Shown one piece after another: positions 8,652 through 17,373 of a stretch of 64,000 nucleotides of DNA. The stretch is from Hyphomicrobiales bacterium (lineage in GTDB: Bacteria; Pseudomonadota; Alphaproteobacteria; Rhizobiales; Beijerinckiaceae): NCBI GenBank assembly GCA_019075865.1, contig JAGXAN010000005.1, positions 1 through 64,000 of the forward strand. Reading direction: 5' to 3'. Position 1 is the first letter of the stretch. Every line of letters begins with the position of its first letter. The translations under genes and the position numbers were made by a program. A model generated the notes under the pieces. It saw only the letters and a list, made by a program, of their open reading frames with translations, had not been told where the DNA came from and did not search any database.

Positions 8652-9515
8652 TTAGCCGCGTTGCGGCGCTTGTTCAATCCCAAAGCGGGCGGCATGGCTG
8701 CCAACCTCAATGATGCGCATCGCTGGCACCTTTTCCGCCTGCAACGCGCTAGTTAAATCGCGCACCGCGCAATTTCCGGGCAGCTCAGCCAAAACCTGCA
8801 AACCCATGGCATCAGCGGCATTGGCGATGATCTCGCCGCCGAGTCCGATGATCACCCGCTCCAGCCCCGGCCGCCATCGCTCAAAGGAAAGGGCATAGAC
8901 CACGAGATCGCGCGCCGCCGCTTCCGCCAGCGGTTGCGCAATCACAAAGGCCGGCATCCCCGCCGGATGATCGCCGCGCTCGATGAAAGGCAGGCGGGCG
9001 ATGATCTTGGGCGCGTCGACGGGGCAAAGCCCGGCCCACCAGACCCCGGCCCCATGCGCCGATTCCAGTTGCAATATCCCCAGATCTCCCTTGGACGATG
9101 CCACGGCGGATATCACGTCGCTGGCTTGCGGCAATGGCCGATACGGCACGCTGAAGCCAAAGTGAAACCGCGCAATGTCGCGCATTTTGGCGTCGCCCTG
9201 CGATATGTCGCCATAAACGCAGAATGGCGACTGCACATAAGTGAAAGTGGCGATAATGATCCGCCAGATGCTCTCGACCGTGTCCAGCGGCAGGCTGCCC
9301 TTGTGTCGCTCGGCCAGTGCCCGCATCATCGCCGCCTCGCGTGCCGGACGAAACGCCGAACCACCGCCCTGACGCGCCTTGACAGCGATCAAGCGGTCAA
9401 TGATCGTGCCTCGCTCCATCAACAATTGGTGCAGGGCAAGGTCGATCCGGTCAATGTCCACCCGCAGATCGGCGAGCGTCTCAGGCGTGGCAACAGGCGA
9501 TTCAGGCTGGGTCAC
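8652..9515 (-). CDS. Chorismate mutase with a C-terminal extension
   Basis: 287 residues from GTG 9515, which has GAGGGAG upstream; the frame is open to 9710 but those residues are not conserved in type. Residues ~12-100 form an AroQ-type all-helical chorismate mutase ([22 protein letters not shown], then [10 protein letters not shown] and [10 protein letters not shown]), converting chorismate to prephenate. The remaining ~185 residues (for example [17 protein letters not shown] and GDLGILQLE) resemble a degenerate prephenate dehydratase-like region but lack motifs I can certify. First gene of the aromatic operon with hisC and tyrC; the start faces the divergent polyprenyl synthase with a 212-base gap. 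Confidence 0.85.
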   Translation of the reverse strand: MTQPESPVATPETLADLRVDIDRIDLALHQLLMERGTIIDRLIAVKARQGGGSAFRPAREAAMMRALAERHKGSLPLDTVESIWRIIIATFTYVQSPFCVYGDISQGDAKMRDIARFHFGFSVPYRPLPQASDVISAVASSKGDLGILQLESAHGAGVWWAGLCPVDAPKIIARLPFIERGDHPAGMPAFVIAQPLAEAAARDLVVYALSFERWRPGLERVIIGLGGEIIANAADAMGLQVLAELPGNCAVRDLTSALQAEKVPAMRIIEVGSHAARFGIEQAPQRG

Positions 9516-9727
9516 AGGCACTCCCTCAATAATCACCCGGCCATACCTAACCGACCCGCTTATGCTTGGCAAATCAAGGCCGAACTTGACGCTCCGCGGC
9601 GGATCGGGCAATGCAATAACCTTAAATGGGCCCGGGGCCCGCGCGCCGGTGGCCACGTTCCCATTGCAGATTGCAGCCATCATTACCCAGCGTCCCCCAC
9701 CCGCCCGCACCAGGACAATTGCCCGCG

Positions 9728-10666
9728 ATGAGCCCCATGCAACCCGAATTTTTGGCCCAATTTCCAGAAAAATTGCGTAGCGTCGGGCGCATTGTCGAGC
9801 GGGGCATCGACGCGCTGTTGCAACCCACGACCTCGGGCGATGAAATCATCCGCCCGAAAGGCCTGCTGGATGCGATGCGCTATGCCGTGCTCGATGGCGG
9901 CAAAAGGTTGCGCCCGTTTCTGCTGATCGAGACAGCTGCGCTGATGGACGTGCCACCAGCGCAGGCGCTGCGGGCCGCTTGCGCGCTGGAGATGGTGCAC
10001 GGCTATTCGCTGGTGCATGATGACCTGCCCGCCATGGATAATGATGACATGCGCCGTGGCCGTGCCACCGTGCACCGCGCCTTTGACGAGGCTACCGCGA
10101 TTCTGGTGGGCGATAGTCTGCTCACTTATGCTTTTGATATTCTGGCCGATGCCCAAACCCACCCGGACGCGCATATTCGCCTCAAGCTGGTGCAAAAATT
10201 GGCGCAGGCGGCGGGGCTGGGTGGCATGGCCGGCGGGCAATGGCTTGATCTGGCCGCCGAAGCCAGCCCCCGCGCCCTGACGCAGGCCGAGATCCTGCAA
10301 TTGCAGGCGATGAAAACTGGCGCGCTGCTCACCTGCGCCGTGGCGTCGGGTGCCATTTTGGCTGGCACGTCACCGGGCCAGACCCGCGCCCTCCTCACCT
10401 ATGCTGAAAATCTCGGCATTGCCTTTCAAATCGCGGATGACATTCTGGATGTCGAGGGCGATGCCGCCACACTCGGCAAGCAGGCGCAAAAGGATGCGGA
10501 ACGCAACAAGGGCACCCTTGTGCAAATTTTGGGACTTGCGGGTGCCAAGGCCCTGCGCGACCAAAAGCTGGAGGCCGGCCTCAAGGCGCTGGATGAAGCG
10601 GGTTTTGGAGATCGCGCCCAATGGCTGCGCGCGGCCGCACATTTTGTCGCCCACCGCGAAAGCTGA
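9728..10666 (+). CDS. ispA: Short-chain polyprenyl diphosphate synthase (farnesyl/geranylgeranyl type)
   Basis: 312 residues. It condenses IPP with allylic diphosphates to build C15-C20 isoprenoid diphosphates. The first Asp-rich motif DDLPAMDNDDMRRGR (about residues 98-112) has the two-residue insertion typical of bacterial type II FPP/GGPP synthases. GGKRLRPFLL precedes it, GGMAGGQWLDL and MKTGALL follow, and the second motif is IADDILDVEGD. ATG 9728 gives the usual length; the upstream extension to 9626 is not supported. Product chain length cannot be decided from sequence alone. Confidence 0.88.
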   Translation: MSPMQPEFLAQFPEKLRSVGRIVERGIDALLQPTTSGDEIIRPKGLLDAMRYAVLDGGKRLRPFLLIETAALMDVPPAQALRAACALEMVHGYSLVHDDLPAMDNDDMRRGRATVHRAFDEATAILVGDSLLTYAFDILADAQTHPDAHIRLKLVQKLAQAAGLGGMAGGQWLDLAAEASPRALTQAEILQLQAMKTGALLTCAVASGAILAGTSPGQTRALLTYAENLGIAFQIADDILDVEGDAATLGKQAQKDAERNKGTLVQILGLAGAKALRDQKLEAGLKALDEAGFGDRAQWLRAAAHFVAHRES

Positions 10667-10735
10667 AATTCGCCAAAGCCAGACCTGCCAATTTCAAAAA
10701 TAAATTTTCAATCCATTCAATTCAAAGAGGCCGAC

Positions 10736-11443
10736 ATGAGCGAAAATATGCCAAAGCCCATCAAGCACCGGGTGCCAATGCCGTTGCGCGTCATCCGGTC
10801 GCGCCCGAGGTTGATCCTGTGCGCCTTGGTGGCCGTGCTCATCGGCATTGCCCTGCCGCATAGTTGGCGCCCCGTCACGCGGCTGCTGATTTCCTGGAAC
10901 GTGCTGACAGGCCTCTATGTCATTCTGGTTGGCTGGATGATGAAAGGCTCGACCCATGAGAACATTCGCCGTCACGCCAAATTGCAGGATGAAGGGCAAT
11001 GGACCATCCTGTTGCTGGCCCTGATTGCCGCCGTGGCTTCACTTGGCGCGATCATCCTGGAGCTCAACGGGGTCAAGGACTTGCATGGCCTCACCAAAAG
11101 CCTTCACGTTGGGCTGGTTGGCCTTACCATCCTGATGTCGTTCATCTTCATCCATCTGATGTTCACGCTGCATTATGCGCATGAATATTACGCAGAATGG
11201 CAGCAGGACAAAAGCCGGCAAACCAGCGATCGCGGCGGTCTCAGCTTTCCGGCAACCGTCAACCCGCGTTACATTGACTTCATCTATTTTGCCTTCGTCG
11301 TGGGCGTCGCATCGCAAACCGCCGATGTCTCCACCACCTCGCGCGCCATGCGCGTGATTGTGGTCATTCACGGTATCGTTGCCTTCTTCTTCAACACAAC
11401 CGTTCTGGCGCTCACCATCAACATTGCGGCGGGCCTGATTTAG
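10736..11443 (+). CDS. DUF1345 family integral membrane protein
   Basis: 235 residues with about five membrane segments: PRLILCALVAVLIGIALP, LISWNVLTGLYVILVGWMM, TILLLALIAAVASLGAIIL, VGLVGLTILMSFIFIHLMFT and a C-terminal pair. The block YIDFIYFAFVVGVASQTADV, together with FTLHYAHEYY, is characteristic of DUF1345. No biochemical function is established for the family. ATG 10736 is preceded by AAAGAGG. The gene stands alone between the polyprenyl synthase and the EVE protein, on the same strand. Confidence 0.82.
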   Translation: MSENMPKPIKHRVPMPLRVIRSRPRLILCALVAVLIGIALPHSWRPVTRLLISWNVLTGLYVILVGWMMKGSTHENIRRHAKLQDEGQWTILLLALIAAVASLGAIILELNGVKDLHGLTKSLHVGLVGLTILMSFIFIHLMFTLHYAHEYYAEWQQDKSRQTSDRGGLSFPATVNPRYIDFIYFAFVVGVASQTADVSTTSRAMRVIVVIHGIVAFFFNTTVLALTINIAAGLI

Positions 11444-11538
11444 CCGCATGGCGTCGGCGCTTGAATTACGCGGGTCGCTGCGCCAATCTAGGGCTTGGCC
11501 CCGATACTCCCATTTTCTGACGCAGCAAAGGAGCGCGC

Positions 11539-11949
11539 ATGGCGCATTGGTTGATCAAGAGCGAACCCTCGACATGGTCATGGGCCCAACAAGTGGCGGC
11601 GGGCGACAAAGGCACGCATTGGAACGGGGTGCGCAATCACTCGGCCAAGCTCTCGCTCATGGCCATGCAGGTTGGCGAGGAGGCGTTTTTCTACCATTCC
11701 AATGAGGGCAAGGCGATTGTGGGCATCGTCAAGGTGATTTCGCCCTATTACCCCGACCCCTCCGACCCCACCCATCGCTTCGGCATGGTGGATTTCGCGG
11801 CGGTGCGGCCGCTGGCAAACCCGGTGACGCTGGAAGCGATCAAGCTGGAGCCGCGCCTGTCACAGATGGTGCTGGTCAATAATTCCCGTCTCTCCGTTCA
11901 ACCCGTGCGCGACGAAGAATGGGCGATCGTGCTGGAAATGTCGCGCTAG
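11539..11949 (+). CDS. EVE domain protein
   Basis: 136 residues, almost entirely one EVE domain: HWLIKSEPSTWSW at the start, WNGVRNHSAKLSL, VGEEAFFYHSNEGKAIVGIV and the C-terminal VQPVRDEEW. EVE domains have a PUA-like fold that binds modified bases, such as 5-methylcytosine derivatives in DNA or modified RNA. The bacterial stand-alone members have no settled role. ATG 11539 has AAAGGAG upstream. Its stop overlaps the convergent tcuB stop by 4 bases. Confidence 0.9.
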   Translation: MAHWLIKSEPSTWSWAQQVAAGDKGTHWNGVRNHSAKLSLMAMQVGEEAFFYHSNEGKAIVGIVKVISPYYPDPSDPTHRFGMVDFAAVRPLANPVTLEAIKLEPRLSQMVLVNNSRLSVQPVRDEEWAIVLEMSR

Positions 11950-13043
11950 CCGTGCGCTTTGCGCTCCATCGCATAATTCACCAACGCGGCAAACCGGTAA
12001 ATTCCATGCACGAATTTGCCATAGGGCATGGTGATGAACAGGCCCATCACCACGCCAAGATGCAGCGCCAGCGCAGGTGTCAGCAAGGGTGTGGCACGCA
12101 GCGCCAGCAGCGCGAGGCCACTCGCCGCCGTTAGAAACAACAGGGCAAGAAACGCGTTTTCCATGCCCTGCGCGCCCGCATCCCGCAAAGCCGGATTTCG
12201 CGCCTTTTTGGCAAGATACAGCCCCGGCGGTCCGATCAACAGCCCGATGCCGCCAAATGTGCCGAGCACGACGGGCAGATCCCACAAGGGATAGGGTGCC
12301 TCACGCCCGAAACTGTAATGATAGAGCGTCGCGATCGAAGTTGCCGCAAAGCACAACATGAAGCCGTAAAACGTGAAATGGTGATAAAACCGCCGCGAAT
12401 CCGGTTTGGCGTCATCCTCACAGCCAGCGCCGCCGCCATCCAGATAGCGAAGGCTCGCGGCATCGCTCATCGCGCGCCATATGGCAGGCCAAAACGCGGG
12501 CCACGACAATCGCTGCGCGGTGGGGGCCTGAATGTCGCGCCAGAACGCCCGCAGCCCCAGCACCATTGCCCGCAAGGCCAACACGGCCACCAAGCCAAAT
12601 GCGCCCGCCATCGCATTATGGGGCATCAATGCGTAAAACATGCGTCCAGCACGGGCCGCTTCCCTATTTTGCCCGCCAAAGGCAAAGGCCAGTGCAAACA
12701 CAATCACCGCAGCCAGGCTAACAATAGCGGCTTTGCGGTCATTGCCCGCAAAAAACCGCGCCATCATGCGCGGTTGGGCATAGGCGGCATAGGACTGGTT
12801 GCGCACCAGTGCCAAAGTCTGCGGCACATTGACCTGAAATTCATGCGGCGGCGAAAATTGGCAGTCGGTATAACAAGCCCCGCAAGAATGGCAGAGATTG
12901 GCCAGATAATTCAAATCGCCGTCGGCAAAGCTGCGCCGCATTTCCATAGCCGGAAATACCGCGCACAAGCCCTCGCAATAGCGGCAGGAATTGCAGACAA
13001 CCATCAAGCGGTCGGCCTCGGCAAGCGCTTCAGTTGCGTGCAT
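11946..13043 (-). CDS. tcuB: Tricarballylate utilisation protein B (TcuB, Fe-S membrane electron carrier)
   Basis: 365 residues. TcuB re-oxidises the reduced FAD of TcuA and passes electrons to the membrane quinone pool. Two clustered cysteine motifs are visible near the N-terminus (VCNSCRYCEGLCAVFP and LCHSCGACYTDCQ), followed by several hydrophobic segments that should span the membrane (for example AAVIVFALAFAF and GLVAVLALRAMVLG). ATG 13043 overlaps the end of tcuA by 14 bases, implying translational coupling. It is the distal gene of the tcuAB pair, divergent from the two-component and TRAP genes. Confidence 0.9.
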   Translation of the reverse strand: MHATEALAEADRLMVVCNSCRYCEGLCAVFPAMEMRRSFADGDLNYLANLCHSCGACYTDCQFSPPHEFQVNVPQTLALVRNQSYAAYAQPRMMARFFAGNDRKAAIVSLAAVIVFALAFAFGGQNREAARAGRMFYALMPHNAMAGAFGLVAVLALRAMVLGLRAFWRDIQAPTAQRLSWPAFWPAIWRAMSDAASLRYLDGGGAGCEDDAKPDSRRFYHHFTFYGFMLCFAATSIATLYHYSFGREAPYPLWDLPVVLGTFGGIGLLIGPPGLYLAKKARNPALRDAGAQGMENAFLALLFLTAASGLALLALRATPLLTPALALHLGVVMGLFITMPYGKFVHGIYRFAALVNYAMERKAHG

Positions 13044-14430
13044 TTCTCGCGGCCTCCCTGCCGGCAATACGCCCGAAGACGCTTCCAATCGTCATGCCTA
13101 TGCCCGCTGCATAACCCTTGCCCAGCACATTGCCAGCCATGATCTCGCCAGCGGCAAACATGTTGGCGGCGGGTTTGCCGTCCGTCATCAACATGCGCGC
13201 ATCCTTGCCAACCTTTGTGCCCAGATAGGTAAAGGTAATGCCCGGTCGCACCGGATAGGCATAAAAGGGCGCGGTTTCAATTTTGCGCGCCCAATGGCTT
13301 TTGGGCGGCGTCAGATTTTCAGTGTGGCAATCATCGAGGATGTTGGGGTCAAAATTCCCCTCGCGCACAGACTGGTTGAATTGCCCGATCGTGTTGGAGA
13401 GTTGGGCCGCGTCCAGCCCCAAAGCCTGAGCCAATTCCCCGATATTATTCGCCTTGATCGGCGGAAACAGCGAAGGCATGAACAAATCGAGGCTGCGGGC
13501 ATCAAAGATGATATAGGCGATCTGGTCAGGCTGCGCCGCCACAAGCCGCCCCCAGATGGCGTAACGCTTGGGCCAAACCTCCTCGCCCTCATCATAAAAC
13601 CTTTGCGCATGTTTGTTGACGACTATGCCAAACACCACGCAATCCAACCGCGTGATGATGCCGCCGTCAAACTTCGGGGCCCGCGCATCAATCGCCACCG
13701 CATGACATTGCTTGGGGTCCCCAATCGGTTGCACGCCCTGCGCCAGCAGCATGGATAGAACCGAACCCCGATTGTAGGGCGTGCCGCGAATCAGGAAATT
13801 ATCGGCAACATCGCCCCAATATTGCTTGAGCCACTCGATATTGGCCTCAAACCCGCCGCTGGCGGCAATCAGCGCCCGCCCGCGCACCCGCCGGCTTTGC
13901 TGGCCGGATTTGAAAGTGGCGGACAAAAACATCCCGTCTTCAATTTCAAGTTCCGTGACTTCGGCATCATAGAGCACTTCGACGCCAGCCCGCTCGGCCG
14001 TCTGGTACAGCGCGTTGAGCATGGCCCTGCCCCCGCCCAGAAAAAACGAATTGGTGCGGCCAAGGCTTAAGGTGCCACCCAGCGACGGCTGAAAGCGCAC
14101 GCCCTGCTGGGCAATCCAGTCCAGCATATCCTTGGATTCATGAATCATGTGCCGGGCCAAAGGCTCGTCGGTCTGCCCCTCGGTCACGCGCAACAGATCG
14201 TCGAAAAATTCATCCTCGCCATATGGCCCGGAGAGGGTGGCCGTCGCGCTGTCATGCGCGCACCGCATGTTGCGGGTGTGGCGCGTGTTGCCGCCGCGAT
14301 AAAACTTCGGCGCGCCTTCGAGCACGACAACGCGCGCCCCGCCCTCGCTGGCGCTGATCGCCGCACAAAGCGCCGCATTGCCACCACCAATGATGACAAT
14401 GTCAAAATTCAGTTCAGACTCGTTGGTCAA
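13030..14430 (-). CDS. tcuA: FAD-dependent tricarballylate dehydrogenase (TcuA)
   Basis: 466 residues of the fumarate-reductase flavoprotein family. In Salmonella, TcuA oxidises tricarballylate to cis-aconitate. The FAD site FDIVIIGGGNAALCAA is at residues ~9-24, followed by VVVLEGAPKFYRGGNTRHTRNMR, a TcuA-type signature. AAGEIMAGNVLGKGYAAGIGMTIG closes the FAD domain. The gene is directly followed by tcuB and is divergent from a sensor kinase, which suggests shared control from the 14431-14656 intergenic region. Related dehydrogenases act on other tricarboxylates, so the precise substrate is inference. Confidence 0.9.
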   Translation of the reverse strand: MTNESELNFDIVIIGGGNAALCAAISASEGGARVVVLEGAPKFYRGGNTRHTRNMRCAHDSATATLSGPYGEDEFFDDLLRVTEGQTDEPLARHMIHESKDMLDWIAQQGVRFQPSLGGTLSLGRTNSFFLGGGRAMLNALYQTAERAGVEVLYDAEVTELEIEDGMFLSATFKSGQQSRRVRGRALIAASGGFEANIEWLKQYWGDVADNFLIRGTPYNRGSVLSMLLAQGVQPIGDPKQCHAVAIDARAPKFDGGIITRLDCVVFGIVVNKHAQRFYDEGEEVWPKRYAIWGRLVAAQPDQIAYIIFDARSLDLFMPSLFPPIKANNIGELAQALGLDAAQLSNTIGQFNQSVREGNFDPNILDDCHTENLTPPKSHWARKIETAPFYAYPVRPGITFTYLGTKVGKDARMLMTDGKPAANMFAAGEIMAGNVLGKGYAAGIGMTIGSVFGRIAGREAARNARN

Positions 14431-14588
14431 AATACGTGCACCTCACAGGAGCCCCATCCATGTGGCAATTTTGCATATCCGAATTATGGGCAAATTGGCC
14501 CGGTCTTCAATAGTGGAAACCCGAAACTGGACAAGCCTGTGGCCTTGTGTATCATTCGCTTCTTAACGAAAATGCCATCTCACGCGTT

Positions 14589-14605
14589 AAAAACGCAGCG
14601 TTTTT
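14589..14605. promoter_or_regulatory. Palindrome in the tcuA/sensor-kinase divergent region
   Basis: AAAAACGC-A-GCGTTTTT forms a perfect 8-bp inverted repeat around a single base in the only intergenic region between the divergent tcuAB and two-component/TRAP operons. It could be an operator for the co-encoded LuxR-type response regulator, or a small hairpin. No other sequence shows it to be one or the other. Confidence 0.35.
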
Positions 14606-14656
14606 AGGCGTCTCTGCCCGTTTTTCGTCCGTTATCGATTGCAGGACCGCGCCGCG

Positions 14657-16657
14657 ATGCTTGTTTCCGACCTGCCATTTCCGAAAGTCAAATCCGGAGA
14701 CCGAACTGGCCTGCTGCTTGCTGCCCTGCCGGTCATGGCGATCATCCTGCTGATTGGCGTGGTCGCGGCAGTTGTGTGGTACACCACGGCCAGTGCCAAA
14801 TCGCAGGCGCGTGAGCAATTGCTGCGTGACGCCTTGTGGGTTGAGCAAACCTTCCGCTTCCAGCTTGCCTCCGACGAAGACAATGTCGCCGCCCTGGCGC
14901 TGGACGTAGGTGAAAACCCGTCCGGCGAGGAAACCTTCCTTTCGCGCAGCCGGGTCTTTCTGGCTGGCACGCCGGAGATCATTTCCATCAACTGGATCAC
15001 CGCAAAGGGGGAAATCAAGGCCTCGCTGCCGCTGCGCAGCACCGACAAGGATGGGCTGTCGCGCGCACTGGCCGCCCGCCTCGTGCCCTATTCGATCAAA
15101 CCGGTCGTTGGGCCCATTCATCGCCTTGCTGATGGCGAGATTGTTGTTGACCTGTCGGCACCGGTGGGCGGGCAGCGTGGGGATCGTGTGGTCGCAACGC
15201 TCTCGCTCTCCACCTTTGTGCTGCGCCAGGTGCCGTGGTGGATCGCCGAGCGCTATTCTGTGCAGTTTCTGGATGACAAGGGCCAGGTGATTGCCGAAAA
15301 AACGCAAATGCCGGCCAGCAATTTTGACGCCACCCATGTCATCAATTTTGATCCACCGCTCGCAGGAACCTCCCTCGGCCTTTCGCGCTACCGCCATTCG
15401 CAGTTTGCCATTCTGCCAACCTTGCTGGCCGCCCTGATAGCCCTGTCCTGCTTTGTGATCCTGTCGATTGTGCTGATGCGCCGCCATGCCCGGCAGAGCA
15501 AAATCATCGAGGACAAACTCTCGGCTGAAATCGCCTTCCGTCGGGCCATGGAAACAAGCCTCACCATTGGCATGCGCGCCCGTGATCTATCGGGCATCAT
15601 CACCTACGCCAACCCGGCCTTTTGCCAAATGGTCGGCTTTAGCGCTGATGAACTGATCGGCGTGCAACCGCCCATGCCCTATTGGCTGCCTGACCAAATT
15701 GAAGAAACCCTGAGCCGCCGCAATTCCCGAATCTTCGGCGAACGCAAAGCCCACAGTTTTGAGTCCAGGATGCGCAGCAAGGATGGTCGCGTTTTTGACG
15801 TGTTGATCTATGAAGCGCCCTTGCTGGATTCGGAGGGCGTCAACCATGGCTGGCTCGGTTCCATCATTGACATCACCGAGCGCAAGACCTCCGCCGAAAC
15901 CCTGCGCCGCCAGACCGATGTGCTGGCTCGCACCGGCCGTCTGGTGACCTTGGGCGAAATGGCGTCCACCCTCGCCCATGAACTCAACCAGCCGCTCGCC
16001 TCCATTACCTCTTACGCGCAAGGCTCACTCAACCTGTTGCGGCAAGACCCGGAAGATCACGCACCGATTATCAGCGCAATTGAAAAGGTGAGCGCCCAAT
16101 CCGTGCGCGCCGGGCGAATCATCCAGCGCATTCGCGATTTTGTCCGCAAACAGGAGCCGCATTTTCACCCCCTCGACATCGAAGACCTGATCACTTCGAG
16201 CGTCGCCTTCATGACCGCCGAAGCCGCAAGTGCCGGGGTTACCATCAAGCTTATCATTGACAAGAAGCTGGACAGCCCGCGCGCGGATAAGATCCTCATG
16301 CAGCAGGCTCTGCTGAATTTGATCAAGAATGGCATTGAGGCCATGGAAACCGTGGCCAACAAGCTTCTTCAGATTCGTGCCAGTCAGGACCAGACCCATG
16401 TCCGCATCGAGGTTTCCGATCATGGCCGCGGCTTTGACCCCGAAATCGAGGGTCGGCTGTTTGACGCTTTCATGTCCACCAAGCCAGAAGGCATGGGCAT
16501 GGGGCTGAATATCTGCCGCTCGATCGTCGAACAGCACCATGGCCAACTCACCTGCACGAAGCAGCCCCTGGGCGGTGTGACTTTCACCATCTGCCTGCCC
16601 CGCCCCCTTAAGGTCACGGTTGGTAAAAATGAAGGGGCGCAGAATGTCCCAGCTTGA
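14657..16657 (+). CDS. Membrane sensor histidine kinase with PAS domain (DctB/TodS-like)
   Basis: 666 residues. Order: membrane segment near 17-45 (LLLAALPVMAIILLIGVVAA), a periplasmic sensor region of ~210 residues, a second membrane segment (LPTLLAALIALSCFVILSIV), a PAS domain (LSGIITYANPAFCQMVGFSA to GSIIDITERK), the dimerisation/phospho-acceptor helix (STLAHELNQPLASITSYAQG), then a HATPase with NLIKNGIEAM, DHGRGFDPE and GMGMGLNICRSIV. The periplasmic region suggests detection of an external carboxylate, fitting the TRAP system downstream. ATG 14657 is preferred over TTG 14639. It overlaps the response regulator by 14 bases. Confidence 0.88.
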   Translation: MLVSDLPFPKVKSGDRTGLLLAALPVMAIILLIGVVAAVVWYTTASAKSQAREQLLRDALWVEQTFRFQLASDEDNVAALALDVGENPSGEETFLSRSRVFLAGTPEIISINWITAKGEIKASLPLRSTDKDGLSRALAARLVPYSIKPVVGPIHRLADGEIVVDLSAPVGGQRGDRVVATLSLSTFVLRQVPWWIAERYSVQFLDDKGQVIAEKTQMPASNFDATHVINFDPPLAGTSLGLSRYRHSQFAILPTLLAALIALSCFVILSIVLMRRHARQSKIIEDKLSAEIAFRRAMETSLTIGMRARDLSGIITYANPAFCQMVGFSADELIGVQPPMPYWLPDQIEETLSRRNSRIFGERKAHSFESRMRSKDGRVFDVLIYEAPLLDSEGVNHGWLGSIIDITERKTSAETLRRQTDVLARTGRLVTLGEMASTLAHELNQPLASITSYAQGSLNLLRQDPEDHAPIISAIEKVSAQSVRAGRIIQRIRDFVRKQEPHFHPLDIEDLITSSVAFMTAEAASAGVTIKLIIDKKLDSPRADKILMQQALLNLIKNGIEAMETVANKLLQIRASQDQTHVRIEVSDHGRGFDPEIEGRLFDAFMSTKPEGMGMGLNICRSIVEQHHGQLTCTKQPLGGVTFTICLPRPLKVTVGKNEGAQNVPA

Positions 16658-17297
16658 AGCTTTCCCGTTTGGCGGGGCCTGCGTCCACATTGTCGATGAT
16701 GACCCGGCCATCCGGGACGCTTTGGCGTTTTTGCTGCATTCCTGCGGGTTCGTCACGAGGGAATGGGAGAGCGGCGAAGCCTTTCTCGCGCAGGAGAGCC
16801 TTCATCCCCATTCCTGCATCCTGCTCGATGTGCGCATGTCCGGCATGTCGGGGCTGGCCGTATTCGACCATTTCCGGCAACGCCAGCCACAAGTGCCGGT
16901 GATATTTCTGACCGGCCATGCCGAAACCGCCGCTGTGGTCGAAACCATTAAAAACGGCGCATTCAATTTCATCGAAAAGCCGTTCAACGACAATTCGCTG
17001 GTGAAGATCGTCGCGGCAGCGCTGGAATTTGCCGAGCGGCAGAACGGGAACGCTTCCGTGCCCTCGCAAATGGATGATTTGATTGAATGTTTGTCAGGGC
17101 GCGAAAAACAGGTGTTTGCGGCCGTCATCAAGGGCCGGCTCAACAAACAGATTGCTGAAGACCTGGAGATCACGATGCGCACGGTTGAGGTTCACCGCGC
17201 GCGGGTTTTTGAAAAACTGGGCGTGCGCAATGCGGTGGAACTGGTCAGCCTGGTCGCCGGTCTGCGAAACCAGTCGGGATTCGGAAATCCACAATAG
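16644..17297 (+). CDS. FixJ/TodT-family response regulator
   Basis: 217 residues. Receiver domain: HIVDDDPAIRDALAF holds the acidic pocket, CILLDVRMSGMSG the phospho-accepting Asp, FLTGHAE the Thr switch and FIEKPF the Lys. A LuxR-type helix-turn-helix follows (LSGREKQVFAAVIKGRLNKQ, then TMRTVEVHRARVFEKLGVRN). ATG 16644 has AAGGGG 6 bases upstream and overlaps the kinase gene end. It probably activates the TRAP operon 70 bases downstream and perhaps the divergent tcuAB; this is inferred from position only. Confidence 0.9.
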   Translation: MSQLEAFPFGGACVHIVDDDPAIRDALAFLLHSCGFVTREWESGEAFLAQESLHPHSCILLDVRMSGMSGLAVFDHFRQRQPQVPVIFLTGHAETAAVVETIKNGAFNFIEKPFNDNSLVKIVAAALEFAERQNGNASVPSQMDDLIECLSGREKQVFAAVIKGRLNKQIAEDLEITMRTVEVHRARVFEKLGVRNAVELVSLVAGLRNQSGFGNPQ

Positions 17298-17326
17298 CCA
17301 TTGCGACAATTGCGTGTCTAATCAAT

Positions 17327-17332
17327 TATAAT
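17327..17332 (+). promoter_or_regulatory. Candidate -10 element before the TRAP operon
   Basis: TATAAT lies 42 bases before the dctP start in the 76-base gap after the response regulator. The best -35 candidate, TTGCGA at 17301-17306, would leave a 20-base spacer, longer than ideal. This fits a promoter that needs an activator, but the match is weak. Confidence 0.35.
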
Positions 17333-17373
17333 GCTGCCAAATTCATAACGCGCAGTTTAGGGAGGGAATGAGA

